This document shows positions 1 to 7,792 of a DNA stretch of 26,389 nucleotides, piece by piece (within the stretch, counting starts at the first letter, position 1; each line of letters begins with the position of its first letter). This stretch comes from Candidatus Hodarchaeota archaeon (GTDB lineage: Archaea > Asgardarchaeota > Heimdallarchaeia > Hodarchaeales > YT1-039): assembly GCA_016840025.1 (NCBI GenBank), contig JAEOTF010000381.1, positions 1-26,389 on the forward strand. Direction: 5' to 3'. Both the position numbers and the translations under genes were made by a program. A model generated the notes under the pieces. The model ran no database searches. It saw nothing but the letters and a program-made list of their open reading frames with translations, and was not told the DNA's origin.

Positions 1-1
1 C

Positions 2-133
2 ATGAAAGTAACGGATTTTGCGGGGGAATCAATCAATTCAAAGAGTGAGATTTTAGATCAAATCGTTGTTGCACCACCAGAACTCCACGAAGAAATTTCG
101 AAGTGGGTGGAAGAGATCAAGCAAAGCGTCTAA
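2..133 (+). CDS. C-terminal fragment of an unidentified protein (5' end cut by window)
   Basis: An open frame enters at the left edge and ends in TAA at 131-133, giving 43 residues beginning MKVTDFAGESIN and ending WVEEIKQSV. The ATG at position 2 may be internal, because the frame is open to the window edge, so this is probably the tail of a larger gene. The end is a charged amphipathic helix (ELHEEISKWVEEIKQ). I recognise no family. The AlkD-like gene starts just after it or overlaps it, so the two may be co-transcribed. Confidence 0.5.
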   Translation: MKVTDFAGESINSKSEILDQIVVAPPELHEEISKWVEEIKQSV

Positions 134-900
134 TTTTACGGGGTTTTAGTCAAGTGGAATTAAAAAAATCATATTTGACCGATCTCCTCACCAGAATGAT
201 TGCTAACTTAGAGAAACAGGACAAAAAATATACTAAACATTCTTCATCTAAGAAAGTAGCGGGAAAAGAAATAATAATTCGCAGTATGGGTGTTGCAACT
301 CCAATCGTCCGCAAAATTTCTTCTATTTTTTGGAATGAACTAAAACAGAAGGATATAAAAGATATTAATTCAGTTCTAGCGGTTTGTGAACATTTATTAG
401 GCAATAATAATTCTGAGCTTAGGGCTATCGCTTTTGATTGGAGCTTCAGAGCAAAAAAGCAATTTAAGCCCAGTCATTTCTATATATTTGAAAAATGGAT
501 CCAATCTTATGTTTCAGGATGGGGAAGCTGCGACGATTTCTGTGTTCATACAATGGGCTATTTTCTTTTACAATTCCCTGAATTTATTCCACAGGTGAAA
601 AAATGGACAGATTCTACTGATCCTTGGAGGCGACGAGCGGCAGCTGTATCTTTTATATATGCGCTAAGAAGAGGTGAGTACCTTTCTCATATTTTTGATG
701 TAGCTGACGCTTTGTTTAATGATACCGACATCTATGTGCTTAAGGGGTATGGGTGGATGCTCAAAGAAGCTAGTAACAAATTCCAGAATGACGTTTTTCA
801 ATATGTTATAAAAAACAAGGCTACAATGCCGCGTGTATCTCTTCGTTACGCGATTGAAAAAATGCCTAATGATATGAGACAAGAAGCTATGAAAAAATAG
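103..900 (+). CDS. AlkD-like DNA alkylation repair protein (HEAT-like repeats)
   Basis: Predicted helical-repeat protein of the DNA alkylation repair family (AlkD/AlkC-like), which in characterised bacteria removes alkylated purines without base flipping. Family signs are the all-helical pattern, the segment MGVATPIVRKISSIFW near residues 62-77 (like the G(I/V)xTPxxR stretch of AlkD), the stretch AIAFDWSFRAKKQF, the SWGSCDDF-like motif near 139-147 (GWGSCDDF), and DPWRRRAAAVSF near 173-184 (family form: W.RR.A.V). The length of about 250 residues fits. The start is uncertain: GTG at 103 overlaps the previous frame by 31 bases; GTG at 154 (VELKKSYL, just after the upstream stop) and ATG at 196 are alternatives. 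None has a convincing ribosome site, and I slightly favour 154 biologically. Activity on DNA is inferred from the family. Confidence 0.85.
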   Translation: MGGRDQAKRLILRGFSQVELKKSYLTDLLTRMIANLEKQDKKYTKHSSSKKVAGKEIIIRSMGVATPIVRKISSIFWNELKQKDIKDINSVLAVCEHLLGNNNSELRAIAFDWSFRAKKQFKPSHFYIFEKWIQSYVSGWGSCDDFCVHTMGYFLLQFPEFIPQVKKWTDSTDPWRRRAAAVSFIYALRRGEYLSHIFDVADALFNDTDIYVLKGYGWMLKEASNKFQNDVFQYVIKNKATMPRVSLRYAIEKMPNDMRQEAMKK

Positions 901-903
901 TGT

Positions 904-930
904 GGTATTTGAGTGAATAAAGATAATACC
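904..930 (+). other. Stem-loop just after the AlkD-like gene
   Basis: GGTATT at 904-909 and AATACC at 925-930 form a perfect six-pair inverted repeat around a 15-base loop, four bases after the stop codon. It could be a 3'-end hairpin. No T-run follows directly, so calling it a terminator would be a guess. Just beyond it, the 11-mer CCTTTGAATAA occurs twice (934-944 and 950-960). Confidence 0.35.
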
Positions 931-1270
931 TGTCCTTTGAATAAGAAACCCTTTGAATAACGTTTATTTTCCATATAAAAACTATTTATTCGAGACCTAT
1001 TATAAAATAGTAATTAGTCGAATAGAATATGCTAAACATCATTAAAATCGATTACTTCACAATTTAGTCAGGGTTTTCCGAATAAAAGGAAGAGTGTAAA
1101 CCAACAGTGAAAAAAATAACATCGGATTCACCTTAATAAAAACCTTCTATTGTAGAGAATTAATGACAAAATGCAAATAAGAAGAAACAACTTCGACCAA
1201 AACGAAGACAACATTAGATACAGGTAGGGGTGTTCAGATGCTTATAAAGAAAACGTAGGATAAGATATTA
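931..1270. other. Intergenic region before regulator 1
   Basis: I find no gene in this AT-rich stretch. It holds the direct repeat CCTTTGAATAA (934-944, 950-960), a small inverted repeat CTTCG/CGAAG with a seven-base spacer (1191-1195 and 1203-1207), and near its right end the TATA-like box of the next gene. The inverted repeat lies about 35-50 bases upstream of that TATA box, so it is a possible regulator site, with weak support. Confidence 0.4.
1242..1248 (+). promoter_or_regulatory. TATA-like box of regulator 1 (leaderless start)
   Basis: TTATAAA is centred about 26 bases before the GTG at 1271, which is the usual archaeal TATA-to-transcription-start distance. Transcription would therefore begin at or next to the start codon, giving a leaderless message. 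No ribosome site is seen before the GTG, in agreement. Confidence 0.5.
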
Positions 1271-2095
1271 GTGAGTAAAATCATGGGTTCGTCGATACTC
1301 TCCTCAGTTAAGCCCCGTAATGCTTCAAAATCAGTTTCTAAGATTAGCAAACCTGAAAAATCGGTACTTTCTCCCATTCTAAAAAATAATAATCAAAAGA
1401 TAATATTTGAAACACTTCGCGAGTTAGGTGCTGCTACAAGGGCTGAAATTGTTGATAGAATAGGAATTCCCCGAACAACTGTTTTTGATGCACTAACGAA
1501 GTTAGTTACAATGGGCTGGGTCACACGATCAACTATTTCTCCAGGCAAAGGAAAAAAAGGACGTTCTAAGGCAGTTTATTCGATACATGCTAATCCATCT
1601 CCTTTTTCCTCTTTAAATGAGGGTGTATCCAGATCTATACCGCTTGGTATTTTTATAGCGACTTTTATAGATATAGGACCAGTACCTCTTGTGTCAGAAG
1701 GGATGGATATCTTACATAAAAATGAAGAGGGTATAGAAACATTTCTAAAACGACAATCTATTTATATCCACGTAGCATTAGGGCAAGGGGACACCCCTAT
1801 GAGAGGACTTTTTGGCCCGTTACCTGTAAGAGGACATCCTGAACTTTTAGCGTTCGCTTATGGATTCTATGCAACTGATAAAAACTTGACAGACCCACGA
1901 CTTCAAGAGAGATCTTTTGGGGTTCTCTCGCTGATATTGGAAAAAAAAAATGAGGAAACATTACCTCGACGAGTAGAGTTGGAAAAAACACTCGATAGAC
2001 TTTTTAGCTCTGTAAAGGACACAGAAGATATCGATAGAATGCTTCTTCTTACTGTAGATATGTTAATTCAGCGAGAAATCAACCATCTCCAGTAA
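1271..2095 (+). CDS. Winged-helix transcription regulator with novel C-terminal sensor-like domain (paralogue 1)
   Basis: A 274-residue protein. Residues about 38-106 form a winged helix of MarR/TrmB type: helix-turn-helix TRAEIVDRIGIPRTTVFDAL (56-75), then a wing with a basic GKGKKGRSK loop (92-100). The C-terminal part, about 125-270, is predicted to mix strands and helices and starts with a strand-turn-strand GIFIATFIDIGPVPLVSEG, then has a signature GLFGPLPVRGHPEL (179-192) and a final helical stretch. Both halves match the minus-strand gene at 15066-15893, including IPRTTVFDAL, the GKKGR wing and GL(F/Y)GP(L/F)PVxGH. The shared C-terminal domain suggests ligand or partner sensing; its outline resembles profilin-like (longin/roadblock) folds, but that is only a guess. 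The start is GTG, with ATG at 1283 as an alternative. The serine/lysine-rich first 30 residues look disordered. Confidence 0.75.
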   Translation: MSKIMGSSILSSVKPRNASKSVSKISKPEKSVLSPILKNNNQKIIFETLRELGAATRAEIVDRIGIPRTTVFDALTKLVTMGWVTRSTISPGKGKKGRSKAVYSIHANPSPFSSLNEGVSRSIPLGIFIATFIDIGPVPLVSEGMDILHKNEEGIETFLKRQSIYIHVALGQGDTPMRGLFGPLPVRGHPELLAFAYGFYATDKNLTDPRLQERSFGVLSLILEKKNEETLPRRVELEKTLDRLFSSVKDTEDIDRMLLLTVDMLIQREINHLQ

Positions 2096-2126
2096 TATTC
2101 TCATAATTCTCTATATGTCGTAAAGT

Positions 2127-2157
2127 TGTAATTATCTCTATAGAGATGTAATTATCT
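2127..2157. promoter_or_regulatory. 14-bp perfect palindrome flanked by direct repeats, candidate operator
   Basis: ATCTCTATAGAGAT at 2134-2147 is a perfect 14-bp palindrome. It is overlapped by two copies of TGTAATTATCT (2127-2137 and 2147-2157) spaced exactly 20 bases apart, about two helical turns. It lies 32 bases after the stop of regulator 1 and upstream of the small ORF at 2239. The geometry suits a dimeric DNA-binding protein, and the neighbouring regulator is an obvious candidate, though nothing in the sequence proves it. Confidence 0.4.
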
Positions 2158-2238
2158 TCAATAAAAGTTAGAAAATACACGAAAACATTTGATAAGATTT
2201 AAATGACCTTTTTTTGTAACTCATTTTGATGAATAAGT

Positions 2239-2391
2239 ATGAACAGAATGTTAGAAGAAGATCCTAAAAAGGATCTACAATTATATGGATCTAGAAAGAA
2301 TAGAGAGTATCATGATTTTTCTCATTTTGTTGAGAGAGAGGGGACTGAGCTATTTGAAACGTATCCCCCTGATTTATCAGGGATTTATTAA
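2239..2391 (+). CDS. Possible small highly charged protein (50 aa)
   Basis: ATG-to-TAA frame of 50 residues (MNRMLEEDPKKDLQLY..., ending DLSGIY), rich in Glu, Lys, Arg and Tyr, without a membrane segment. A TATA-like ATTTAAAT around 2198-2205 lies roughly 35-40 bases upstream and the candidate operator lies before that. There is no clear ribosome site. I recognise no family. It could be a chance frame in an otherwise empty 380-base gap, but the composition looks protein-like. Confidence 0.3.
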   Translation: MNRMLEEDPKKDLQLYGSRKNREYHDFSHFVEREGTELFETYPPDLSGIY

Positions 2392-2477
2392 TTCTAGAAT
2401 CTTATTTCCTTTTTTTTTGCGAATTAAAATAATAAAAATCCAGTAAGGCTAAACACGAATTTTAGATGTTTTAGAGC

Positions 2478-3020
2478 TTATCCTTTTTCAACTTTAGCAA
2501 GAAAATCCGAAATCGGCTTAGTCATCTTTTCTATCATCTTTTGAATTTCTGATTCGTCCACTCCAGTCATCTTGGCAATTGTTGAAGAGCTGGGAAGTAA
2601 CCATGTACTTTTAGCCTCTGCTAATAACGTACCCTCAGAAGAATGAATGGTGGAGTTTATTATGGACTTTTTTTCATCGTTTTGGATGAGATTACCTTCT
2701 ATAAGGATTTCTGTATCTGTCGGTACGGGTTTAAAGTAATGAATTGAAGCTTCCAGAGTAACTCCGATTCGTTGTAGGTGAACAAAATTCGTCCATGCTG
2801 CAATCTCATCGAGAAGGGTAGCAATGATTCCTCCATGAGCAAGACCGTCAAATCCGCAGAAATGACTGGGGATAACACAACGACTTTTAATACAACCTTT
2901 ATCAGAAAGCCAAAAGCGAAGTTTTAAACCGTGTGAGTTACTTGGAGAACAACCAAAGCAATTACTAAAGTTAACTTTAGGGATTTCATTGAATTCTTGC
3001 AATCTTTCTTCTTTTGACAT
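2478..3020 (-). CDS. Hotdog-fold thioesterase (PaaI/4HBT type)
   Basis: A 180-residue protein with one hotdog domain, predicted to hydrolyse acyl-CoA-type thioesters. The N-terminal CFGCSPSNSHGLKLRFW (21-37) is the CxxCGxxNxxGL-like opening of THEM4/PaaI-type proteins. The core AHGGIIATLLDEIAAW (61-76) carries the HGG turn and the acidic pair Asp71-Glu72 where the catalytic carboxylate usually sits. VTLEASIHYFKPVPTDTEILIEG follows as the strand pair with the family's F.KPVP.. pattern. The last 30 residues (ending MTKPISDFLAKVEKG) are a short helical tail. It begins 26 bases after the DinB-like gene ends and has AGAGGAA before its ATG, so the two form a likely operon. The substrate cannot be read from the sequence. 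Confidence 0.85.
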   Translation of the reverse strand: MSKEERLQEFNEIPKVNFSNCFGCSPSNSHGLKLRFWLSDKGCIKSRCVIPSHFCGFDGLAHGGIIATLLDEIAAWTNFVHLQRIGVTLEASIHYFKPVPTDTEILIEGNLIQNDEKKSIINSTIHSSEGTLLAEAKSTWLLPSSSTIAKMTGVDESEIQKMIEKMTKPISDFLAKVEKG

Positions 3021-3046
3021 TTTCTTATTCCTCTAACATCACTCGA

Positions 3047-3502
3047 CTAAATAATATACGATATTGACGGTGGTTCACTTCCTAGAAGGCGATAATACAC
3101 AGTGATCTGACCCCGATGGTGAATGGAGTGCTCAATCATTTCTAAAAGAATTTCAGCCTCTGTTGCAGAACGATTGAACTCATGATGAATTTTTAAGGCG
3201 ATGTCGGGGGTTAGCTGTTCTAGATAATCTTCAGCTTTTCTAATAACCTCCTCATAGAGCGTTTTTATAGCATTTGCCGAGTTGTAGTCCTGCAAATTGT
3301 ATGGTAGAGCTTCCCATACGTCCGTTATCAGTCCTCTTAAATAATATTCAATAGATCGAATCATATGTAGAAAAATTTCACCAAAAGAGCGCCCTTTTTG
3401 TGCTGGTTCACTTACCAAGAAACGATCATCAAGTTGATCAACCAATAGCTTTGTCTCATGAAAATGTCTCTGTGCAGTTTTTCTTAAAAACTCATGAAGC
3501 AT
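3047..3502 (-). CDS. DinB-family four-helix-bundle protein
   Basis: A 151-residue DinB/YfiT-like protein. Members have a metal-binding four-helix bundle; many act as thiol-dependent transferases or have unknown roles. The expected metal triad is visible: His46 in EIFLHMIRSIEYYL, and His125 and His129 in IEHSIHHRGQITVYYRLLG, the classic HxxxHRGQ signature. Length is normal. The start is clear: ATG preceded by AAGGAG with an ideal gap. It is first in a two-gene unit with the thioesterase. Substrate or cofactor thiol is unknown. The upstream gap to the divergent MFS gene (3503-3641) would hold promoters for both. Confidence 0.85.
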   Translation of the reverse strand: MLHEFLRKTAQRHFHETKLLVDQLDDRFLVSEPAQKGRSFGEIFLHMIRSIEYYLRGLITDVWEALPYNLQDYNSANAIKTLYEEVIRKAEDYLEQLTPDIALKIHHEFNRSATEAEILLEMIEHSIHHRGQITVYYRLLGSEPPSISYII

Positions 3503-3508
3503 GGTTAT

Positions 3509-3514
3509 CTCCTT
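3509..3514 (-). promoter_or_regulatory. Ribosome binding site AAGGAG of the DinB-like gene
   Basis: On the minus strand AAGGAG lies six bases before the ATG at 3502 and fixes that start. A TATA-like TTTATAATTT (about 3552-3561) lies roughly 50-60 bases upstream of the start codon, leaving room for a leader of about 25-30 bases. Confidence 0.6.
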
Positions 3515-3641
3515 AACAAATCCAGTACAATAGAAAACTAAAGTATTATCCTAAATTATAAAAACAAAATCGACAAAAGAACAAGAAAAACCATCTGTGA
3601 TTTATCTTAAAAGCATCAAAACAGTGGTTGATCATTGACAA

Positions 3642-4877
3642 ATGCCATTACTGAAGAACAATGACAAAGCAATCCTTATAGCAGGACTAACGACACTTTT
3701 TGCAACTTTTCAATTGGTAATGACGAATATCTATACTGTAATCTTTCTTGAAGAGGATCTTTTGACTACTATCTTCATCATTACTGTAATTATTACTTTA
3801 CGAAACTTATTACAGCTAGCATTCCGTGTACCTTTGGGAGAATTGTCACAAATCATAGGACGAAAACCGTTGATCATTTGTGGACACTTTAGTTACACTA
3901 TCGCTTTAACATTGATGTTTTTAGCAAGGGATTGGCTTTTGGTTTTACTTGCTATACTATTCATTGCTCTAGGAATGAGTGCTTTCTGGTCATCATTATT
4001 TGCATTTGTCGGTGATTTAACTCCTGACAATTTTGGCGAATCGAATGGTCGAATATTTCAATTCACAGATATGGGGGTAATGTCAGGATCACTTTTAGCA
4101 AAATTTCTTCTGGATGAGTTATTATGGGAACTTAGGGATCTTTTTGGTGTAGTTGCTGTGATAGGAGTTCTAACGGGATTATTCAGTATTATTATTTTAC
4201 CCGAAAGCCTAGAAAAAACGCAAAAAAAGCAGGTAGCCAGTATTCCTAAGGCAATCCTTGGTGCTTTTTTTTCAATGGTTGATTCATTAAAAGAAGCAAC
4301 ACGAACGAAGGATTTAATACATGTTTATATGTTTCAATTTCTCCTAGCCTTCACAGAGTATATGGCGACAACTTTTTTACCAGTACTCATCGTTAAAAGG
4401 GGTTTCACACGGGGAGAAGTATCAGAAATTATTTTTTGGTCAACTCTGGCGATTATATGGTTTAAACCATCTCTAGGGAGAATAACGGACAAATTCGATT
4501 TCATATACACAAGTTCTATCACGTTACTTCTCTCATGTTGCATAATTTTGATCTTTCCTAGCGTTCAAGACTTTTGGCTTTTAGTGGTATTATATATTTG
4601 CTTAAATTCCGCTTTGATTACAGCATATACTGCAACAAATGGAGCAACATCAAAACGAGCGCCATTTAAAATGCGAGGGACAGCATTAGGGGCTCTAGGG
4701 TTTTACGTGTCATTCGGTCGAACTACGTCTACTATGACGCTTGGTCCGATCTGGGATGCTATAGGTTTAGTTGAGGTTTTTTATGTCACAGCAATTGGAA
4801 TGATCTTAGTTAGTGTCCTATTGTTTTTATATACAAGATCTAAAGAAAACTCGGTTATAAACTCACTTTCTGAGTAA
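3642..4877 (+). CDS. Major facilitator superfamily transporter
   Basis: A 411-residue integral membrane protein with about 12 hydrophobic helices in two halves joined by a charged loop (EKTQKKQVASIP near 192-203). Between helices 2 and 3, GELSQIIGRKPLI matches MFS motif A (GxLaDrxGRkxxl), and a weaker repeat GRITDKFDF occurs in the second half, as expected for the duplicated fold. The final helix is followed by a short cytoplasmic tail. It is probably a drug, sugar or metabolite exporter or importer; no substrate signature is visible. The message is probably leaderless or nearly so: CTTAAAAG at 3606-3613 is a TATA-like box about 30 bases before the ATG and there is no ribosome site. Confidence 0.85.
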   Translation: MPLLKNNDKAILIAGLTTLFATFQLVMTNIYTVIFLEEDLLTTIFIITVIITLRNLLQLAFRVPLGELSQIIGRKPLIICGHFSYTIALTLMFLARDWLLVLLAILFIALGMSAFWSSLFAFVGDLTPDNFGESNGRIFQFTDMGVMSGSLLAKFLLDELLWELRDLFGVVAVIGVLTGLFSIIILPESLEKTQKKQVASIPKAILGAFFSMVDSLKEATRTKDLIHVYMFQFLLAFTEYMATTFLPVLIVKRGFTRGEVSEIIFWSTLAIIWFKPSLGRITDKFDFIYTSSITLLLSCCIILIFPSVQDFWLLVVLYICLNSALITAYTATNGATSKRAPFKMRGTALGALGFYVSFGRTTSTMTLGPIWDAIGLVEVFYVTAIGMILVSVLLFLYTRSKENSVINSLSE

Positions 4878-4918
4878 ATTGTATAATGAATTTAAACCAT
4901 AAAACTACAATAAAGACA

Positions 4919-4947
4919 GTTAGAATCCTTACCTTGTGAGTTCTAAC
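4919..4947 (+). other. Stem-loop after the MFS gene
   Basis: GTTAGAA (4919-4925) and TTCTAAC (4941-4947) form a perfect seven-pair inverted repeat with a 15-base loop, 41 bases after the MFS stop. It could be a 3'-end structure of the transporter message or a protein site ahead of the PAP2 gene. There is no T-run directly after it. Confidence 0.35.
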
Positions 4948-5002
4948 CATTCTCATCATCCTATCAATGGATCAAGTGCACAAAGTCATGACATGCGCTA
5001 AT

Positions 5003-5012
5003 TATATATATA
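5003..5012 (+). promoter_or_regulatory. TATA-like box of the PAP2 gene
   Basis: TATATATATA-like run within AATTATATATATAATTA, about 45 bases before the ATG at 5055. GAGGAAG at 5029-5035 and AGGAAG at 5041-5046 are possible ribosome sites, the second closer to the usual spacing. The promoter is plausible by composition and distance only. Confidence 0.4.
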
Positions 5013-5054
5013 ATTATTTTATTATTCAGAGGAAGATAACAGGAAGTAAATTAC

Positions 5055-6053
5055 ATGGATAGACCATTTGTTGAATTTGAAGATGACCTTGTTAAAGCAC
5101 TTCAAGAGATATTTGATTCCTCATTCGACACATTAATAGGATTAGTGACCTTTTTTGGATCTACATTATTTGCGGTAATGTTAGTAGCAATAGTATTCTG
5201 GTGTATTGATAAACGAGCAGGAATAATCCTAGCTTTTACAACAGTCATTTCTGGATTTATTAACATTTTATTAAAAGGAACACTCGGATTTGAACGACCA
5301 TACCAGCATAATGAAGATATCCGAGCAGTGGAAGATATTCTTGGAGAAGTACCGGAAACTTATGCGTTTCCAAGCGGTCATTCACAAACATCAGCAACTT
5401 TCTGGAGTACAGCGTATTTAACAGCGAATCGCAAACGTATTATAGGAGTAATTACAATTATTGTAAGTATTGTCATCCCATTTACACGAATGGTGCTTGG
5501 TGTGCATTATTTATCCGATGTTGTAGTAGGTATTCTCATGGGGATAGGGGCAGGTGTGGTTTCTGTAATGTATATTGTCCCAAGAATAGAAAAGGCAATT
5601 AGGAACATAGAAAAGCAAACAGACTCCGAACAACGCTATTTTCGTCTAATCCTCTTTATTATACCTATTACCATTGGCATTTATTTACTCGCTGCATCAA
5701 TTATAGCATTCGCAGGAAATGACATTAATCTCGCAGACACTTCAATGACAGCAGGTCTTCTAGCTGGGCTTTCTATAGGAGCAGTGATAGAACACCTATA
5801 TGTCAAACTACCAATTGACACTTCAAACAAGCGAGTTGTTCTCTTTCGTGCGATTACTGGTTTAGTTTTTATCATAATCCTGTACTTTGGATTAGCAGCA
5901 CCTGCACATCTGGTCGTTTCAGAAGAAAAGTTTCCGATTTATCCAATCGTGCAATATATAAGGTATTTACTGTTAAGTCTCTTTACTGTCGCAGGAATCT
6001 CCTATTTCTTTGCCAAGGTGGAGCCAATACTTGGTTTACGGAAACTTGAATAA
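5055..6053 (+). CDS. PAP2-superfamily membrane phosphatase
   Basis: A 332-residue polytopic protein of the PAP2 lipid phosphatase / vanadium haloperoxidase superfamily, which dephosphorylates lipid phosphates or polyprenyl diphosphates at the membrane. All three signatures are present: K74...R81-P82 (KGTLGFERP), P106-S-G-H109 (FPSGHSQTSA), and T144-R145...H151...D155 (TRMVLGVHYLSD), giving the two catalytic His and the Asp partner. Membrane helices flank these. An extra C-terminal block, about 195-325, adds roughly four more helices, making the protein longer than the 200-250 residues of minimal members. In archaea a likely role is recycling of polyprenyl carriers or lipid remodelling; substrate is inferred. 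A PlsC-type acyltransferase lies 10 kb to the right. Confidence 0.88.
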   Translation: MDRPFVEFEDDLVKALQEIFDSSFDTLIGLVTFFGSTLFAVMLVAIVFWCIDKRAGIILAFTTVISGFINILLKGTLGFERPYQHNEDIRAVEDILGEVPETYAFPSGHSQTSATFWSTAYLTANRKRIIGVITIIVSIVIPFTRMVLGVHYLSDVVVGILMGIGAGVVSVMYIVPRIEKAIRNIEKQTDSEQRYFRLILFIIPITIGIYLLAASIIAFAGNDINLADTSMTAGLLAGLSIGAVIEHLYVKLPIDTSNKRVVLFRAITGLVFIIILYFGLAAPAHLVVSEEKFPIYPIVQYIRYLLLSLFTVAGISYFFAKVEPILGLRKLE

Positions 6054-6190
6054 TCTAACAGTAACTTGGTTTATTTTTTCTATTATCTTTCTTTGTAGTG
6101 CAGAAAAAACAAAATCTTAATAATAAATCGCAAATAATATAAGGCAATATTGACTGATTAAGACGTCTAATTTCTTGTTTGGGTGATAAA

Positions 6191-6931
6191 ATGAAAAATA
6201 TTCACAAAATGCTTCTACTATCCCTAATGGTTTTGAGTGGTCTTTTCATTTTTGCTCTGGGGTCTTATTTTTCTAACAATACGATAATCACTTCTAAGAA
6301 ACTTATATTTGAGGAAAAAGTCTCTTCTCCCACTTCTAGAGGAGATTTATCTGATAGCCTGGCTACTAACCAATTTTTCACAGACTGGAATGGCGCTAAC
6401 CCGGATAACTGGACTATCACAGGCACGGGTGGTTCTACAGTATCAAAAGAAACAGGTGATACACACAGTGACCCTAATGCTGTTTTGATTACATGGGTCG
6501 CAGAAATGCAATCGGATCAATTTTATTCGGCAGAACAGCCTGTAAGTACAGCTGCCACCTATACAGTTGGTGTTTATTATAAAGGCATCGCAAGTCATTT
6601 AGAACTAAATCTAAAAATAGAATTCTATTCATCCAGTCCTTCAACTTGGGGCAGTGGTTCCTATAGTACTGGATCTGGAACCTTCCCCGCATCAGCAACT
6701 TGGGCATATCATGAATTTAGCGATGAGACAGATAGTACAAACGGTTATGCCAGGGTAGGAATAGTTATAACTGCATTACCTGGTACTGGAACGGGTGAAA
6801 CTGTCTTAATAGATGACGTTTATTGGTATACAGAAGTATTTTTAGAATTTCCCTCTCTTAGTACTGGGATAATTATTTCAACAGGTCTGGGATTATTTTC
6901 TTGTCTATTTATTTTTAAGAAGAGAAAATAA
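6191..6931 (+). CDS. Surface protein with signal peptide and C-terminal anchor, jelly-roll-like domain
   Basis: A 246-residue predicted exported protein. The N-terminus MKNIHKMLLLSLMVLSGLFIFALG is a signal peptide or signal anchor. The middle, about 55-215, is Ser/Thr/Gly-rich and beta-rich, with FFTDWNGANPDNWTITGTGG opening and VLIDDVYWY closing, a pattern typical of carbohydrate-binding or discoidin-like jelly rolls (CBM4_9-like). The C-terminus has one hydrophobic helix followed by KKRK, which would hold it in the membrane with the domain outside. I chose ATG 6191 over TTG 6179 because GGTGA at 6182-6186 sits before it at ribosome-site distance. No enzyme motif is visible; ligand binding or adhesion is inference. 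Confidence 0.6.
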   Translation: MKNIHKMLLLSLMVLSGLFIFALGSYFSNNTIITSKKLIFEEKVSSPTSRGDLSDSLATNQFFTDWNGANPDNWTITGTGGSTVSKETGDTHSDPNAVLITWVAEMQSDQFYSAEQPVSTAATYTVGVYYKGIASHLELNLKIEFYSSSPSTWGSGSYSTGSGTFPASATWAYHEFSDETDSTNGYARVGIVITALPGTGTGETVLIDDVYWYTEVFLEFPSLSTGIIISTGLGLFSCLFIFKKRK

Positions 6932-7062
6932 TTAACTCCTCATTTTTTTCTATCAAATAACCTGAATTTTCTGTGGCATAAATCGTACGAATCCACTACG
7001 AACGAGTAACTCTTCTTTCTCCACTAGAATGATTTTTACGACAAATAGCTAACGATAAAACG

Positions 7063-7524
7063 CTATTTTTTGGAGGGATCAATAAGTCTGAATCCTTTCT
7101 TTTTCAATAAGGCTGCAGTCACTCCGTCCCCTACGATCTTAGATTCAGAAAAAGTTCCATCATAGATCTCATTAAAACCACAGGATGGAGACACAGGTCT
7201 TAGAATCATATCCGTAGCGCCTACAATTTGGGCTATACGAAGAGTTTCTCTTGCTCCTCTAAGGAAATAAGGAGTCATGTCTTCATTATTAATAGAAATA
7301 ACCTTCGCATTTCCTTCAAGGACATCATTTCCCGTACCATATTGAATCTCAGAAGGAGCTCTTGGGGTGGTTAGACCACCTAATTGTTCAGGACAGACAG
7401 GGATCAAGGTTTTTTCAGATAATAAGGAGAGAATCTTGGAATTGACTCGTCCTTCTCCATCATATGCGCATTTGACACCTAATAAACAGGCACTAACAAG
7501 AATTGGTGGATCAACTTGTTTCAA
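7063..7524 (-). CDS. DUF523 / TudS-like iron-sulfur desulfidase family protein
   Basis: A 153-residue DUF523 protein. Signatures in order are ILVSACLLGVKCAYDG (8-23, Cys13 and Cys19), IPVCPEQLGGLTTPRAPSE (41-59, Cys44), and VSPSCGFNEIYDGTF (111-125, Cys115). The family includes thiouracil desulfidase TudS, where three conserved Cys hold a [4Fe-4S] cluster that takes sulfur from thiolated bases; Cys13, Cys19 and Cys115 are the likely ligands. The start is TTG, because an in-frame TGA lies a few codons upstream and no ATG or GTG follows before the first conserved strand. Length fits stand-alone DUF523 proteins. The real substrate here is unknown. Transcribed alone, opposite to its neighbours. 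Confidence 0.85.
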   Translation of the reverse strand: MKQVDPPILVSACLLGVKCAYDGEGRVNSKILSLLSEKTLIPVCPEQLGGLTTPRAPSEIQYGTGNDVLEGNAKVISINNEDMTPYFLRGARETLRIAQIVGATDMILRPVSPSCGFNEIYDGTFSESKIVGDGVTAALLKKKGFRLIDPSKK

Positions 7525-7792
7525 GTTTCAGCTCACATCCAGCTTGCGAGGCAAGAGAAAGGGGAAGAAAATTGAATTTAACATCAATTCAACCTAGAGA
7601 GATAAAATAAATAAAAGATATGACCTTCTTGGAATCTTTCTTGGAATCTTTCTTAGAATAAAAGAAGCTTATTAATTGTACTATCCTAGTTTGAAGTTTA
7701 AGAAGGCGTTAATAGACCATTTTAACCTTTCCAGTGGCTCCATTTGTGAATTATGCAAAGCTTTTAATAGTTCATACAGAGACAAGTAATGT

